A stretch of 64,000 nt of DNA, taken from Hyphomicrobiales bacterium. Its GTDB lineage: Bacteria > Pseudomonadota > Alphaproteobacteria > Rhizobiales > Beijerinckiaceae. Of this stretch, positions 35,130 through 43,806 are shown piece after piece. A program made the position numbers and the translations under genes. The notes below the pieces were generated by a model. The model was given only the letters and a program-made list of their open reading frames with translations. It ran no database searches and was not told the DNA's origin. The DNA lies in NCBI GenBank assembly GCA_900470775.1, contig UCBZ01000010.1:73515-137514 (forward strand), written 5' to 3'. Each line of letters opens with the position of its first letter. Within the stretch, counting starts at the first letter, position 1.

Positions 35130-36322
35130 TGTATGTCGCGGTCAAGGGCGGCGAGGCCGCGATCCTCGCCACGCATGATCTGGTCGCCGAAGCGCGGCGC
35201 GGCGACGAGGCCGTGCCCGAAATCTCGGTCGCGCAGATCCGCGAACAGCAGGGCCTCTCCTGTGCCCGTGTCATGAACGAGGGCTCGCTCTACGACGCCG
35301 ATCTTGCCGCGCTGGCGCTGAAACAGGCGCAAGGCGATGTCATCGAAGCCGCCTTCCTGATGCGCGCCTACCGCACGACGCTGCCGCGCTTCGGCTCGTC
35401 GGAGCCGGTCGATACAGCCCGGATGGCGATCCGCCGCCGCGTCTCGGCGACCTACAAGGATCTGCCCGGCGGACAGGTGCTCGGCCCGACCTATGACTAC
35501 ACCCACCGGCTGTTCGATTTCGCGCTGATGGACGATGCCAAGAGCGTCATGGTCGGGCTTGACCCGACCATCTCGGGCCGCGAAGGGCGCCCCTCGACAG
35601 CGCCTCATTCTGCCGGAGATGCTCGGGTCAAGCCCGAGCATGACGTCGCGCCCCTCGACACCCACATGCCCCGCGTGCCCGATATCCTCGGCGCCGAAGG
35701 CCTGATGGAGCCCGAGACACCACCCGTGGGCGACCCCCGCCCCTTCGACCTGACCCGCGAGCCGGTCTCCTTCCCCGCCGATCGCGATGTCCGCCTCCAG
35801 GCAATGGCGCGCGGCGACGAGGGCTTCCTGCTCGGGCTTGGCTATTCCGTCCAGCGCGGTTTCGGCGGCAACCACCCCTTCGTCGGCGAAATCCGCGTCG
35901 GTGAGGTCTCGGTCGAATTCGTGCCCGAGGAGCTCGGCTTTGCGGTCGATCTCGGCGACATCACCCTGACGGAATGCCAAATGGTCAACCAATTTGCCGG
36001 CTCCAAGGATGTCGCACCGCAGTTCACGCGCGGCTACGGCCTGAGCTTCGGCCATAGCGAGCGCAAGGCGATGTCGATGTCGCTGGTCGACCGGGCTCTG
36101 AAATGTCGCGAATTCGGCGAGGCGGCTGAATACCCGGCGCAGCAGGACGAGTTCGTGCTCTACCACTCCGACAATGTCGAGGCGGCCGGCTTCGTCGAGC
36201 ACCTGAAGCTGCCGCACTACGTCGATTTCCAGGGCGAGCTCGAACTGATCCGCCGCATCCGGGCCGAACGCGAACAGCGCCTTGCCGGTGAAAACGAAGT
36301 CCTGCCGGAGGCCGCGGAATGA
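35129..36322 (+). CDS. phnI: C-P lyase subunit PhnI, with a repeat-encoded insert
   Basis: The 397-residue subunit is the nucleosidase-type core that, with PhnG, H and L, makes ribose-triphosphate phosphonate from ATP. The start MYVAVKGGEAAI, SYSVQRGFGGNHPFVGEIRVGEV-type core (near 240-262) and EFVLYHSDNVEAAGFVEHLKLPHYVDFQGEL end are standard. Residues 140-172 are encoded by a 99-bp dispersed repeat inserted in frame; without them the length (364) is normal. The insert falls between FDFALMDDAKS and the APLDTHMPRVPDIL linker, a spot where the family varies in length, so function is probably kept. Confidence 0.95.
   Translation: MYVAVKGGEAAILATHDLVAEARRGDEAVPEISVAQIREQQGLSCARVMNEGSLYDADLAALALKQAQGDVIEAAFLMRAYRTTLPRFGSSEPVDTARMAIRRRVSATYKDLPGGQVLGPTYDYTHRLFDFALMDDAKSVMVGLDPTISGREGRPSTAPHSAGDARVKPEHDVAPLDTHMPRVPDILGAEGLMEPETPPVGDPRPFDLTREPVSFPADRDVRLQAMARGDEGFLLGLGYSVQRGFGGNHPFVGEIRVGEVSVEFVPEELGFAVDLGDITLTECQMVNQFAGSKDVAPQFTRGYGLSFGHSERKAMSMSLVDRALKCREFGEAAEYPAQQDEFVLYHSDNVEAAGFVEHLKLPHYVDFQGELELIRRIRAEREQRLAGENEVLPEAAE
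35546..35644. repeat. 99-bp paired-hairpin repeat inside phnI
   Basis: Arms of 27 bp (35546-35572 and 35618-35644) are inverted copies with two differences. Each arm is itself a hairpin (ATGGTCGGG-CTTGA-CCCGACCAT on the left; ATGCTCGGG-TCAAG-CCCGAGCAT on the right). The two differences between arms form one compensated base pair. The element is 33 codons long, open in the phnI frame, and has the same GTCATG/CATGAC ends as the intergenic copies. Confidence 0.93.
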
Positions 36323-37263
36323 CCATGCATCAGGCACTGCCGGGCGACGACACTCATTCTGTCGATAGCACCCGCCCCGCCTACAATTACGCCTATCTCG
36401 ACGAGCAGACGAAGCGGATGATCCGTCGCGCCCTGCTCAAGGCTGTCGCGGTGCCCGGCTATCAGGTGCCGTTCGGCTCGCGCGAAATGCCACTGGCCCG
36501 CGGCTGGGGCACCGGCGGCATCCAGGTCACGGCGGCGATCATCGGGCCCGACGACACGCTCAAGGTCATCGACCAGGGCGCCGACGACACTACCAACGCC
36601 GTCTCGATCCGCCGCTTCTTCGAGAAGACGGCCGACGCCCGCACCACCGAGGCGACGGAACAGGCGACGATCATCCAGACCCGCCACCGCATCCCCGAGG
36701 CGCCGCTGACGGCCGGCCAGATCATGGTCTACCAGGTCCCGCAGCCGGAGCCGCTGCGCAAGCTTGAGCCGCGCGAGGCCGAAACCCGCAAGATGCACGC
36801 CTGGGCCGAATACGGGCTGATGCAGGTCAAGCTCTACGAGAACATCGCCCGCTTCGGCGAGGTGACGACGACCTATGACTACCCGGTGATGATCAATGGC
36901 CGCTACATCATGGCGCCCTCGCCCATCCCGAAATTCGACAATCCCAAGATGCACATGTCGCCGGCGCTGCAGCTCTTCGGTGCCGGCCGCGAAAAGCGCA
37001 TCTACGCCCTGCCCCCGCATACCAGCGTGAGAAGCCTCGATTTCGAGGACCATCCCTTCCGCATCCAGAGCTGGACGCAGCCCTGCGCGCTCTGCGCCGC
37101 GAGCGACTCCTATCTCGATGAGGTCGTGATCGACGACCAGGGCTCGCGCATGTTCGTCTGCTCCGACAGCCATCATTGCGAGACGCGGCGGGCCGATGGC
37201 CATCGCGGCACGATGCTCGGCGACGCCACGGCAAGCGGGCTGGTCGAGGAGAGCAAGTCATGA
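36319..37263 (+). CDS. phnJ: Carbon-phosphorus lyase core PhnJ (radical SAM)
   Basis: The 314-residue enzyme breaks the C-P bond of ribosyl phosphonates by radical chemistry, giving the alkane and 5-phosphoribosyl 1,2-cyclic phosphate. The cluster cysteines are at 256, 259, 281 and 287 (CALC ... CSDSHHC), the same spacing as in Escherichia coli PhnJ. The N-terminal YNYAYLDEQTKRMIRRALLKAVAVPGYQVPFGSREMP block and RGWGTGGIQVTA, which includes the glycine-rich active loop, are intact. It is about 30 residues longer than the enterobacterial protein, mostly at the two ends. The ATG overlaps the phnI stop, and its TGA overlaps the phnK ATG. Confidence 0.97.
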   Translation: MTMHQALPGDDTHSVDSTRPAYNYAYLDEQTKRMIRRALLKAVAVPGYQVPFGSREMPLARGWGTGGIQVTAAIIGPDDTLKVIDQGADDTTNAVSIRRFFEKTADARTTEATEQATIIQTRHRIPEAPLTAGQIMVYQVPQPEPLRKLEPREAETRKMHAWAEYGLMQVKLYENIARFGEVTTTYDYPVMINGRYIMAPSPIPKFDNPKMHMSPALQLFGAGREKRIYALPPHTSVRSLDFEDHPFRIQSWTQPCALCAASDSYLDEVVIDDQGSRMFVCSDSHHCETRRADGHRGTMLGDATASGLVEESKS

Positions 37264-38066
37264 CCGTCCACGCCTCTCTCCCCGACACCGCGCTCGATCC
37301 CGCCCCGCTGCTCTCCGTCGCCGGCGTTTCGCGCTTCTATGGCGAGCGCGTCGGCTGCAAGGACGTCTCCTTCGACCTCTGGCCGGGTGAGGTGCTCGGC
37401 ATCGTCGGCGAATCCGGCTCGGGCAAATCGACGCTGTTGCGCTGCCTCGCCGGTATCGACCAGCCCGATGCGGGCGAGGTGCTGTTCCGCGGCCTCGACA
37501 CCCCGCTCGACATCTACTCCGTGCCCGAGCAGGAGCGCCGCAGATTGATGCGCACCGCATGGGGCATCGTCCACCAGAACCCGCGCGACGGCCTGCGCAT
37601 GGACGTCTCGGCCGGCGGCAATGTCGGCGAGCGCCTGATGGATCGCGGCGACCGGCATTACGGCCAGATCCGCGAGCGCGCCCTCGACTGGCTTTCCCGC
37701 GTCGAGATCTCGGGCTCGCGCATCGACGACCGGCCGCGCCAGTTCTCCGGCGGCATGCAGCAGCGTCTGCAGATCGCCCGCGTGCTGGTCTCGGAGCCGC
37801 GCCTCGTCTTCATGGACGAACCGACCGGCGGACTGGACGTCTCGGTCCAGGCCAAGCTGCTCGACCTGCTGCGCGTGCTGGTGCGCGATCTCGGCCTCGC
37901 CGCGATCATCGTCACGCATGATCTCGCGGTGGCGCGCCTTCTCACCGACCGGCTGATGGTGATGAAGGACGGCCATGTCGTCGAGCAGGGCCTGACCGAC
38001 CAGGTGCTGGACGACCCGCATCACGCCTATACGCAGCTGCTGACATCCGCGGTGCTCAGCGTATGA
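37260..38066 (+). CDS. phnK: C-P lyase ATP-binding protein PhnK
   Basis: This 268-residue ABC-type ATPase docks on the PhnGHIJ core and is not a transporter. Walker A is VGESGSGKSTLLR, the signature is FSGGMQQRLQIAR, and Walker B is LVFMDEPTGGLD. The segment RTAWGIVHQNPRDGLRMDVSAGGNVGERLM is specific to PhnK. It overlaps phnJ. It is followed by an unusual 196-base spacer before phnL. Confidence 0.95.
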   Translation: MTVHASLPDTALDPAPLLSVAGVSRFYGERVGCKDVSFDLWPGEVLGIVGESGSGKSTLLRCLAGIDQPDAGEVLFRGLDTPLDIYSVPEQERRRLMRTAWGIVHQNPRDGLRMDVSAGGNVGERLMDRGDRHYGQIRERALDWLSRVEISGSRIDDRPRQFSGGMQQRLQIARVLVSEPRLVFMDEPTGGLDVSVQAKLLDLLRVLVRDLGLAAIIVTHDLAVARLLTDRLMVMKDGHVVEQGLTDQVLDDPHHAYTQLLTSAVLSV

Positions 38067-38262
38067 GCGGCTTCGTCCACCCTCCCTGGTCGGGCTTTTC
38101 CGGCCCCGCCCCCTCCGCACCCGACAAGGCGGACGGTTCCCGGCAGAGGCCCGGGCATGAGGTGGACCGCGTCGTTCTTGGACGCGCTTCTGCTTGGCAG
38201 GCGGTCGCGCCGCCCCTCCCCGTCACACCCGCGTCACCGCGCCCGGACAAGGCACTGATCCC
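38067..38262. other. Spacer between phnK and phnL, possibly a decayed repeat
   Basis: This is the only sizeable gap among the seven genes phnG to phnM. It has GTCCAC near its start (38075-38080), GTGGAC at 38162-38167, and a CCCGGGCATGAG segment, suggesting a worn paired-arm repeat. No gene is supported here. A short frame from 38063 has no recognisable product. Confidence 0.4.
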
Positions 38263-38961
38263 ATGACCACGATGATTCGCGTTGAGAACGTCGCCAAGGC
38301 CTTCACCCTGCACAATCAGGGCGGCGTCCGGCTGCCCGTCTTCGGCGACGTCAATTTCTCGGTCGAGGCCGGCGAGGCCCTGGTGCTTGCGGGCGCCTCC
38401 GGCGCCGGCAAGTCCAGCCTCCTGCGCATCCTCTACGGCAATTACCGGCCGACCTCGGGCACCATCCACATCACCCATGGCGGTAAGCCCGTCGACATCG
38501 TCGCAGCTGTGCCGCGTACCGTGCTCGACATCCGCCGCCGCACGCTCGGTTTCGTCTCGCAGTTCCTGCGCGTCATCCCGCGCGTCAGCGCGCTCGACAT
38601 CGTGCGCGACCCGCTGCTGGCGCGCGGCGCCACGCCGGAGGACGCCAGCGAGCGGGCGAAGGCGATGCTCGCCCGCCTCAACCTGCCGCAGCGGCTCTGG
38701 AACCTCGCACCCGCGACCTTCTCGGGCGGCGAGCAGCAGCGCGTCAACATCGCCCGCTCCTTCGTCGATCCCTCGGCGATCATGCTGATCGACGAGCCGA
38801 CCGCCTCGCTCGACGCCGCCAACCGCGACGTCGTGGTCGAGCTGATCGCCGAGGCCCGTGCTAAAGGCTCCGCCATCGTCGGAATCTTCCACGACGAGGC
38901 CGTGCGCGAGACGGTCGCGACCCGCTATCTCGACATCACCGATTTCCGGAAGGCCGCCTGA
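38263..38961 (+). CDS. phnL: C-P lyase ATP-binding protein PhnL
   Basis: The 232-residue second ABC-type ATPase of the pathway helps PhnGHI form the ribosyl phosphonate and binds the core with PhnK. Walker A is [13 protein letters not shown], the signature is [13 protein letters not shown], and Walker B is [12 protein letters not shown]. PhnL hallmarks are [27 protein letters not shown] and [16 protein letters not shown]. The start is ATG 38263, with ATG 38272 as an alternative. Its stop overlaps the phnM ATG. Confidence 0.95.
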   Translation: MTTMIRVENVAKAFTLHNQGGVRLPVFGDVNFSVEAGEALVLAGASGAGKSSLLRILYGNYRPTSGTIHITHGGKPVDIVAAVPRTVLDIRRRTLGFVSQFLRVIPRVSALDIVRDPLLARGATPEDASERAKAMLARLNLPQRLWNLAPATFSGGEQQRVNIARSFVDPSAIMLIDEPTASLDAANRDVVVELIAEARAKGSAIVGIFHDEAVRETVATRYLDITDFRKAA

Positions 38962-40100
38962 TGCAGACCGTTCTGACCAATGCCCGGCTGATCCTCGAAG
39001 ACGAGATCGTCACCGGGACGATCGCCTTCGACGAGACCGGCATCACCGCCGTCGATCAGGGCTTGTCGTCCCTGCCCGGCGCCATCGACGCCGGCGGCGA
39101 CTATGTCGCGCCGGGCCTTGTCGAGATGCACACCGACAATATGGAAAAGCACTTCATGCCGCGGCCCAAGGTCTTCTGGCCGAACGGGCTGGCGGCCGCG
39201 CTGGTCCATGACGCCCAGATGGCGGCAGCCGGCGTCACCACGGTCTATGACGCGATCTGCGCCGGCACGCCCTTTTCGGCCAAGGACTACCGCAAGGACA
39301 TCTTCGCCGACGTTATGCTGGCGCTGGCCGAGGGGCGGCGCGAGGGCGTCTTCCGCATCGACCACCGCATCCATATGCGCTGCGAACTGACCAGCCCGGA
39401 CCTTCTGGCGGATATCGAACCCTACCAGAACGACGAACTGGTCCAGCTCGTCTCGCTGATGGACCACACGCCGGGCCAGCGCCAGTGGCGCAATCTCGAA
39501 CACCTCAAGACCTATGCGGTCGGCAACGGCAAGAGCGTGGCCGAGTTCGAGGAAGACGTCGTCGTGCGCCAGCAGGAGGGCGCCGCCAATGTCGGCCGCA
39601 ACTGGAGCGCCGTCGTCGAGCTGTTCCGCGCGCGCGGCATCCCGATCGCGACCCATGACGACACCACGGTCGAGCATGTCGAGGAGGGCATTGCGTCCGG
39701 CGCCGTGATCTCCGAATTTCCGACCACGGTCGAAGCCGCCCAGGCCGCCAAGCAGCGTGGGCTCGCCACCGTCGCAGGCGCGCCCAATGTCGTGCGCGGC
39801 GGTTCGCATTCGGGCGGCGTGTCGGTGTCGGAACTGGCAGAGAAGGGCCTGCTCGACGGACTCTCCTCGGACTACGTGCCCGCCAGCCTGCTCCAGGCGG
39901 TCCTGAAGCTGCATGCCGATCACGGTCTCGGGCTGCCCGACGCGATGGGTATGGTGACCTGGAAGGTGGCGGATATCCTCGGGCTGAAGGATCGCGGCCA
40001 TCTGCGCACCGGCCTGCGCGCCGATCTGGTCCGGTTCAAGGTGTTGGGCCCGACGCCGGTCCTCGCCGCCGTCTGGTCGCAAGGGGCGCGCGCCTTTTGA
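38961..40100 (+). CDS. phnM: Alpha-D-ribose 1-methylphosphonate 5-triphosphate diphosphatase
   Basis: The 379-residue amidohydrolase-fold enzyme removes pyrophosphate from the ribosyl-triphosphate phosphonate, giving the PhnJ substrate. Family motifs are VEMHTDNMEKHFMPRP (metal ligands), IDHRIHMRCE, ATHDDTTVEHV and GAPNVVRGGSHSGGVS. The C-terminal RTGLRADLVRF is standard. The ATG overlaps the phnL stop, and its stop overlaps a TTG start for the DUF1045 gene, so translation is coupled. Confidence 0.96.
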   Translation: MQTVLTNARLILEDEIVTGTIAFDETGITAVDQGLSSLPGAIDAGGDYVAPGLVEMHTDNMEKHFMPRPKVFWPNGLAAALVHDAQMAAAGVTTVYDAICAGTPFSAKDYRKDIFADVMLALAEGRREGVFRIDHRIHMRCELTSPDLLADIEPYQNDELVQLVSLMDHTPGQRQWRNLEHLKTYAVGNGKSVAEFEEDVVVRQQEGAANVGRNWSAVVELFRARGIPIATHDDTTVEHVEEGIASGAVISEFPTTVEAAQAAKQRGLATVAGAPNVVRGGSHSGGVSVSELAEKGLLDGLSSDYVPASLLQAVLKLHADHGLGLPDAMGMVTWKVADILGLKDRGHLRTGLRADLVRFKVLGPTPVLAAVWSQGARAF

Positions 40101-40795
40101 GCACACCGCGCTACGCCCTCTATTACGCGCCCGCCTCCGACAGCCCGCTCTGGCGCTTCGGCTGCGCGACGCTGGGCTATGACGCCTTCACGGCGCAGGA
40201 TGTCGCCTTCGCGGTCCCCTCCGGCTGCGATGCAGACGGTTGGCCGCAAGCCACCGCCGAGCCGCGCCGCTACGGCTTCCACGCCACGCTGAAGGCGCCC
40301 TTCAGCCTGGCCAACGGCCGCAGCGAGGGCCAGTTGCGCGCCTTCGCCCATCAGATCGCGGCCGGCCTCGCGCCCGTGCCGCTCGCCGGCCTGACCGTCA
40401 CCGCTCTCGGCCGCTTCATTGCGCTGACGCCGGCGGAGCCGAGCCCGGCCCTGCAGAAGCTCGCCTTCGACATGGTCCAGGTCTTCGAGCCCTTCCGGGC
40501 GCCGCTGGGTGCGGCCGATCTGGCGCGCAGGCTGGCAAGCCCGCTGACCCCGGCGCAGCGCGCCTATCTCGAAGCCTATGGCTATCCGTATGTCGGCGAC
40601 GCCTTTCGCTTCCACATGACGCTGACCGGCTCGTTGCCGCCGGACGATGTCGCCGGCACCGCCGCGGCCCTCGCCACCACCTATGCCGCCGCCGTCCCGG
40701 TCGAACCCGTCGCGATCGACCGGCTTGCCCTGTTCAGGCAGCCCGACCGCGAGGGCCGCTTCCACCTGCTCGACAGCTTCGTGCTCGGCCGCTGA
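40097..40795 (+). CDS. DUF1045 phosphonate-operon protein (2H phosphoesterase superfamily)
   Basis: The 232-residue protein carries the two histidine motifs of the 2H superfamily, HATL in YGFHATLKAPF and HMTL in FRFHMTLTG. It also has the family ending RLALFRQPDREGRFHLLDSF. 2H enzymes act on cyclic phosphates and related esters. The PhnJ product is a 1,2-cyclic phosphate and no phnP is present, so opening of that ring is a plausible job; this is inference. The TTG start at 40097 overlaps the phnM stop (TTGA), which supports membership of the operon. Confidence 0.88.
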   Translation: MSTPRYALYYAPASDSPLWRFGCATLGYDAFTAQDVAFAVPSGCDADGWPQATAEPRRYGFHATLKAPFSLANGRSEGQLRAFAHQIAAGLAPVPLAGLTVTALGRFIALTPAEPSPALQKLAFDMVQVFEPFRAPLGAADLARRLASPLTPAQRAYLEAYGYPYVGDAFRFHMTLTGSLPPDDVAGTAAALATTYAAAVPVEPVAIDRLALFRQPDREGRFHLLDSFVLGR

Positions 40796-40830
40796 GCCAC
40801 GCAACCGCGCGAGACCTCGGAGACAACGAC

Positions 40831-41457
40831 ATGGCGTCCAAGAATCTGGGCCTTCAGCCTGCGATCCATCCGACGGCGAACGTGCGGGATGCCACGCTGG
40901 GGCGCTACACCGAGATCGGCGCGCGAACCTCCTTCATCGAGTCGACGATGGGCGACTACTCCTATGTCGTGAACGATTCCAACATCATCTACACGACCAT
41001 CGGCAAGTTCTGCTCGATCGCGGCAATGACCCGGATCAACCCCGGCAACCACCCGATGCAGCGCGCCAGCCAATCGCATTTCACCTATCGCGCCAGCGCC
41101 TATTTCACTGACGCGGAGGATGATGCCGCCTTCTTCGACTGGCGACGCTCGACCCCCGTTATCATCGGCCATGATGTCTGGATCGGCCATGGTGCGATCA
41201 TCCTGCCCGGCCGCAGCATCGGCACCGGTGCGGTCGTGGCCGGCGGCACGGTCGTCACCAAGGACGTCGCGCCCTACACCATTGTCGGCGGCAACCCGGC
41301 CCGGCCGATCCGCCGCCGCTTCTCGGAAGACATTGCCGAACGGCTCCTCGCGCTGGCCTGGTGGGACTGGGAGCATGACCGCCTGCGCGCCGCGCTGGAG
41401 GATTTCCGTGCGCTCTCCGTCGAGGCTTTTCTTGAGCGCCATGAGACGGAGGCTTGA
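40831..41457 (+). CDS. Hexapeptide-repeat acyltransferase of the phosphonate operon
   Basis: The 208-residue left-handed beta-helix acyltransferase resembles xenobiotic/chloramphenicol-type acetyltransferases. It matches the transferase group often found in phn clusters. Repeats run from IHPTANVRDATLGRYTEIGARTSFIE to VIIGHDVWIGHGAIILPGRSIGTGAVVAGGTVVT, with the loop NPGNHPMQRASQSHFTYR. It may acetylate aminoalkylphosphonates, as PhnO does with a different fold, protecting the cell or preparing the substrate. It lies 35 bases after the DUF1045 gene and is the likely last gene of the unit. Confidence 0.85.
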   Translation: MASKNLGLQPAIHPTANVRDATLGRYTEIGARTSFIESTMGDYSYVVNDSNIIYTTIGKFCSIAAMTRINPGNHPMQRASQSHFTYRASAYFTDAEDDAAFFDWRRSTPVIIGHDVWIGHGAIILPGRSIGTGAVVAGGTVVTKDVAPYTIVGGNPARPIRRRFSEDIAERLLALAWWDWEHDRLRAALEDFRALSVEAFLERHETEA

Positions 41458-41601
41458 CCCGACAGCCGTCGAGTGTGCAACGCACAACCATCCCGTGTTT
41501 ATTTCACACGAAGCAACTGTCGTATTCATTGGAAGTTAACCAAACAGGCGCCTTATCGGTTCCGGCGCCCAAGTTCGGCGTTGCGGGCCTTGGAGCCTCA
41601 C

Positions 41602-43113
41602 ATGTCGTCTTCGGATCACCTCGACAGCCGCCGGTCATTCATGCAGCTCGATGCACGGGCGCTCGAACGGATCAATGGCATCCATGGCGACGTCGTCGCT
41701 GCCCTGCCTGGCGCGCTCGAAGCCTTTTACACGCAGCTCAGGAACTGCCCGGAAACACGGCGCTTCTTCAGCAGCGAGCAACACATCGATTCCGCGAAGC
41801 GGCGCCAGTCCTCGCATTGGGACCGCATCGCGAGGGGCCAATTCGATCAGGACTATGTCGCCGCCGTCACAACGGTCGGAGAGATCCATGCCCGCATCGG
41901 GCTGGAGCCGCGATGGTATATCGGCGGCTATGCCCTGATCCTCGAGAAGATCATCACCGATGTACTCGCGGCCCGCTGGCCCAAGCATCGCTTTGGCGGA
42001 AAGGTCGATGGGGCAGCCGATCGCGCCGCCGAGATCAGCGCGATCGTCAAGGCGGCGCTGCTCGACATGGACTATGCCATTTCGGTCTATCTCCAGGCGT
42101 CGGAAGCCGCCCGCCTCAAGATCGAAGATCAGGCGAAAGCCGTCGAGCGGGCGCTGGCCAGCGAACGCGAAAAGGCCGTTGGCTATGTCAGTGAAGGCAT
42201 GGCCGCGCTCGCCAAGGGCGACCTGACCTTCCGCATCGGCCAGGATATTCCGCAGGAATACGGCTTGATCCGCGACAATTTCAACGATGCCATGGACCGC
42301 CTCGAGCAGATGGTCGCGACCATCAAGACGAGCTCTGCCGCCATCGCCGCCTCTTCACAGGAAATCAACTCCGGTGCCGACGACCTGTCCTTGCGCACCG
42401 AGCAGCAGGCCTCGGCGCTCGAGGAAAGCGCCGCCACGACCGAGCAGCTGGCCGCATCGGTCAAGACCTCGGCCCAGGCCTCGCGCCGCTCCGTGGCTCT
42501 TGCCGACGACGCAACCCGGATCGCCCGCACCGGCGGCACCATCGTCAAGGATGCGACCGAAGCCATGGCGCGCATCGAGGAAGCCTCGAAGAAGATCTCC
42601 GAGATCACCGGCGTCATCGACGGCATCGCCTTCCAGACCAATCTGCTGGCACTGAATGCAGCCGTCGAGGCCGCCCGCGCCGGCGATGCCGGGCGCGGCT
42701 TCGCAGTCGTCGCGGCGGAAGTCCGCGCGCTCGCGCAGCGTTCCTCGGACGCGGCCAAGGACATCACGGGGCTGATCGCATCCTCCGACGCGGAGGTGAC
42801 GGAAGGCGTCAAGCTCGTTCGGCTGGCCGGCGACACCCTGGAACAGATCGTCGATGCCTCGGCCGCGGTTTCCACCACCGTCGAGGAAATCGCCAGCGCC
42901 TCCACCGAACAGGCCAACGGCATCGACGAGATGAGTCAAACAGTCAGCCACATGGACGAGATCACCCAGCAGAATGCGGCACTGGCAGAGCAGAGCGCCG
43001 CCTCCGCCCGCACGCTGCTCGACCAGATCGCGCAGCTCAATGGGCTGATCGCGACCTTCCGAACGCAGGATAGCCGTGTTGCAACGATTCCCGCTGCCCG
43101 CCGCGCAGCCTGA
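41602..43113 (+). CDS. Globin-coupled methyl-accepting chemotaxis protein (HemAT-like)
   Basis: The 503-residue cytoplasmic receptor has no transmembrane segment. Residues about 15-165 form a sensor globin; His96 in [17 protein letters not shown] is the expected haem ligand. A coiled linker ([27 protein letters not shown]-like) leads to the signalling hairpin, whose tip is [35 protein letters not shown]. Oxygen sensing for aerotaxis is the known role of such proteins. It starts 144 bases after the acyltransferase, with its own promoter region. No other chemotaxis genes are near. Confidence 0.92.
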   Translation: MSSSDHLDSRRSFMQLDARALERINGIHGDVVAALPGALEAFYTQLRNCPETRRFFSSEQHIDSAKRRQSSHWDRIARGQFDQDYVAAVTTVGEIHARIGLEPRWYIGGYALILEKIITDVLAARWPKHRFGGKVDGAADRAAEISAIVKAALLDMDYAISVYLQASEAARLKIEDQAKAVERALASEREKAVGYVSEGMAALAKGDLTFRIGQDIPQEYGLIRDNFNDAMDRLEQMVATIKTSSAAIAASSQEINSGADDLSLRTEQQASALEESAATTEQLAASVKTSAQASRRSVALADDATRIARTGGTIVKDATEAMARIEEASKKISEITGVIDGIAFQTNLLALNAAVEAARAGDAGRGFAVVAAEVRALAQRSSDAAKDITGLIASSDAEVTEGVKLVRLAGDTLEQIVDASAAVSTTVEEIASASTEQANGIDEMSQTVSHMDEITQQNAALAEQSAASARTLLDQIAQLNGLIATFRTQDSRVATIPAARRAA

Positions 43114-43143
43114 TGCTGAGACCGGCTGAAGCCACAGCCTCGT

Positions 43144-43806
43144 CTATGGCGTCAGCCGCCAGACGCAACTCTGCTTGATCTCGGCATCCTCCAGCGAGCG
43201 CGTCACCGGCACCTCATAGGAAGCCAGCCTGTCGAGCTTGTCCTTCGGCAGGTAGCTGCGGCCGGGATCGCCGATCAGCACCTGCGTTCCCCGGCCCGAG
43301 AGCTCGCTCAGCCAGGCGATCACGCTTTCCGCCATCGTCCGCTCGTAGCAGACGTCCCCGGCGCAGACGACGTCCCAGCCCTCGTCGCGGCCGACGAGAT
43401 CGGCGAGGCGAACCGTGACCTGCACACCATTGGCGGCCGCGTTCAGCGCGATCGCCTCAGCCGCGAAAGCGTCGATGTCACAGGCTTCGACGGAAGCCGC
43501 ACCGGCCTTCATTGCCGCGATGGCGACGAGCCCCGAACCGCTGGCGAAATCGAGCACGCGCAGCCCGCGCACGGTCTCTGGCGCATCGAGCAGGTAGCGC
43601 GCGAGCGCCTGCCCACCCGCCCAGGCGAAGGCCCAGAACGGCGGCGGCAGCCCGATTGTCGCCAGTTCGTCCTCGGTCTTCTGCCAGAGTTCGGTCGCCT
43701 CCTGCGCGACATGCACGCTGATCTCGGGCGCATGCGGCACTGGCAGAAGCTGGGTGTGCTCCAAGATAAAGCCGCGCCGGTCGAGCTCCGCGACCAGTCC
43801 GCTCAC
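43144..43806 (-). CDS. Class I SAM-dependent methyltransferase (protein-lysine type)
   Basis: The 220-residue methyltransferase has the AdoMet motif I LRVLDFASGSGLVAIAAMKAGA, the acidic loop ACDID, and the post-motif AGDVCYE. The N-terminal PEISVHVAQEATELWQKTEDELATIGLPPPFWAFAWAGGQALARYLLD resembles enzymes that methylate lysines of the electron-transfer flavoprotein beta subunit, and the PrmA relatives. Target assignment is tentative. The GTG start at 43806 overlaps the glycosyltransferase stop. Confidence 0.8.
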   Translation of the reverse strand: MSGLVAELDRRGFILEHTQLLPVPHAPEISVHVAQEATELWQKTEDELATIGLPPPFWAFAWAGGQALARYLLDAPETVRGLRVLDFASGSGLVAIAAMKAGAASVEACDIDAFAAEAIALNAAANGVQVTVRLADLVGRDEGWDVVCAGDVCYERTMAESVIAWLSELSGRGTQVLIGDPGRSYLPKDKLDRLASYEVPVTRSLEDAEIKQSCVWRLTP

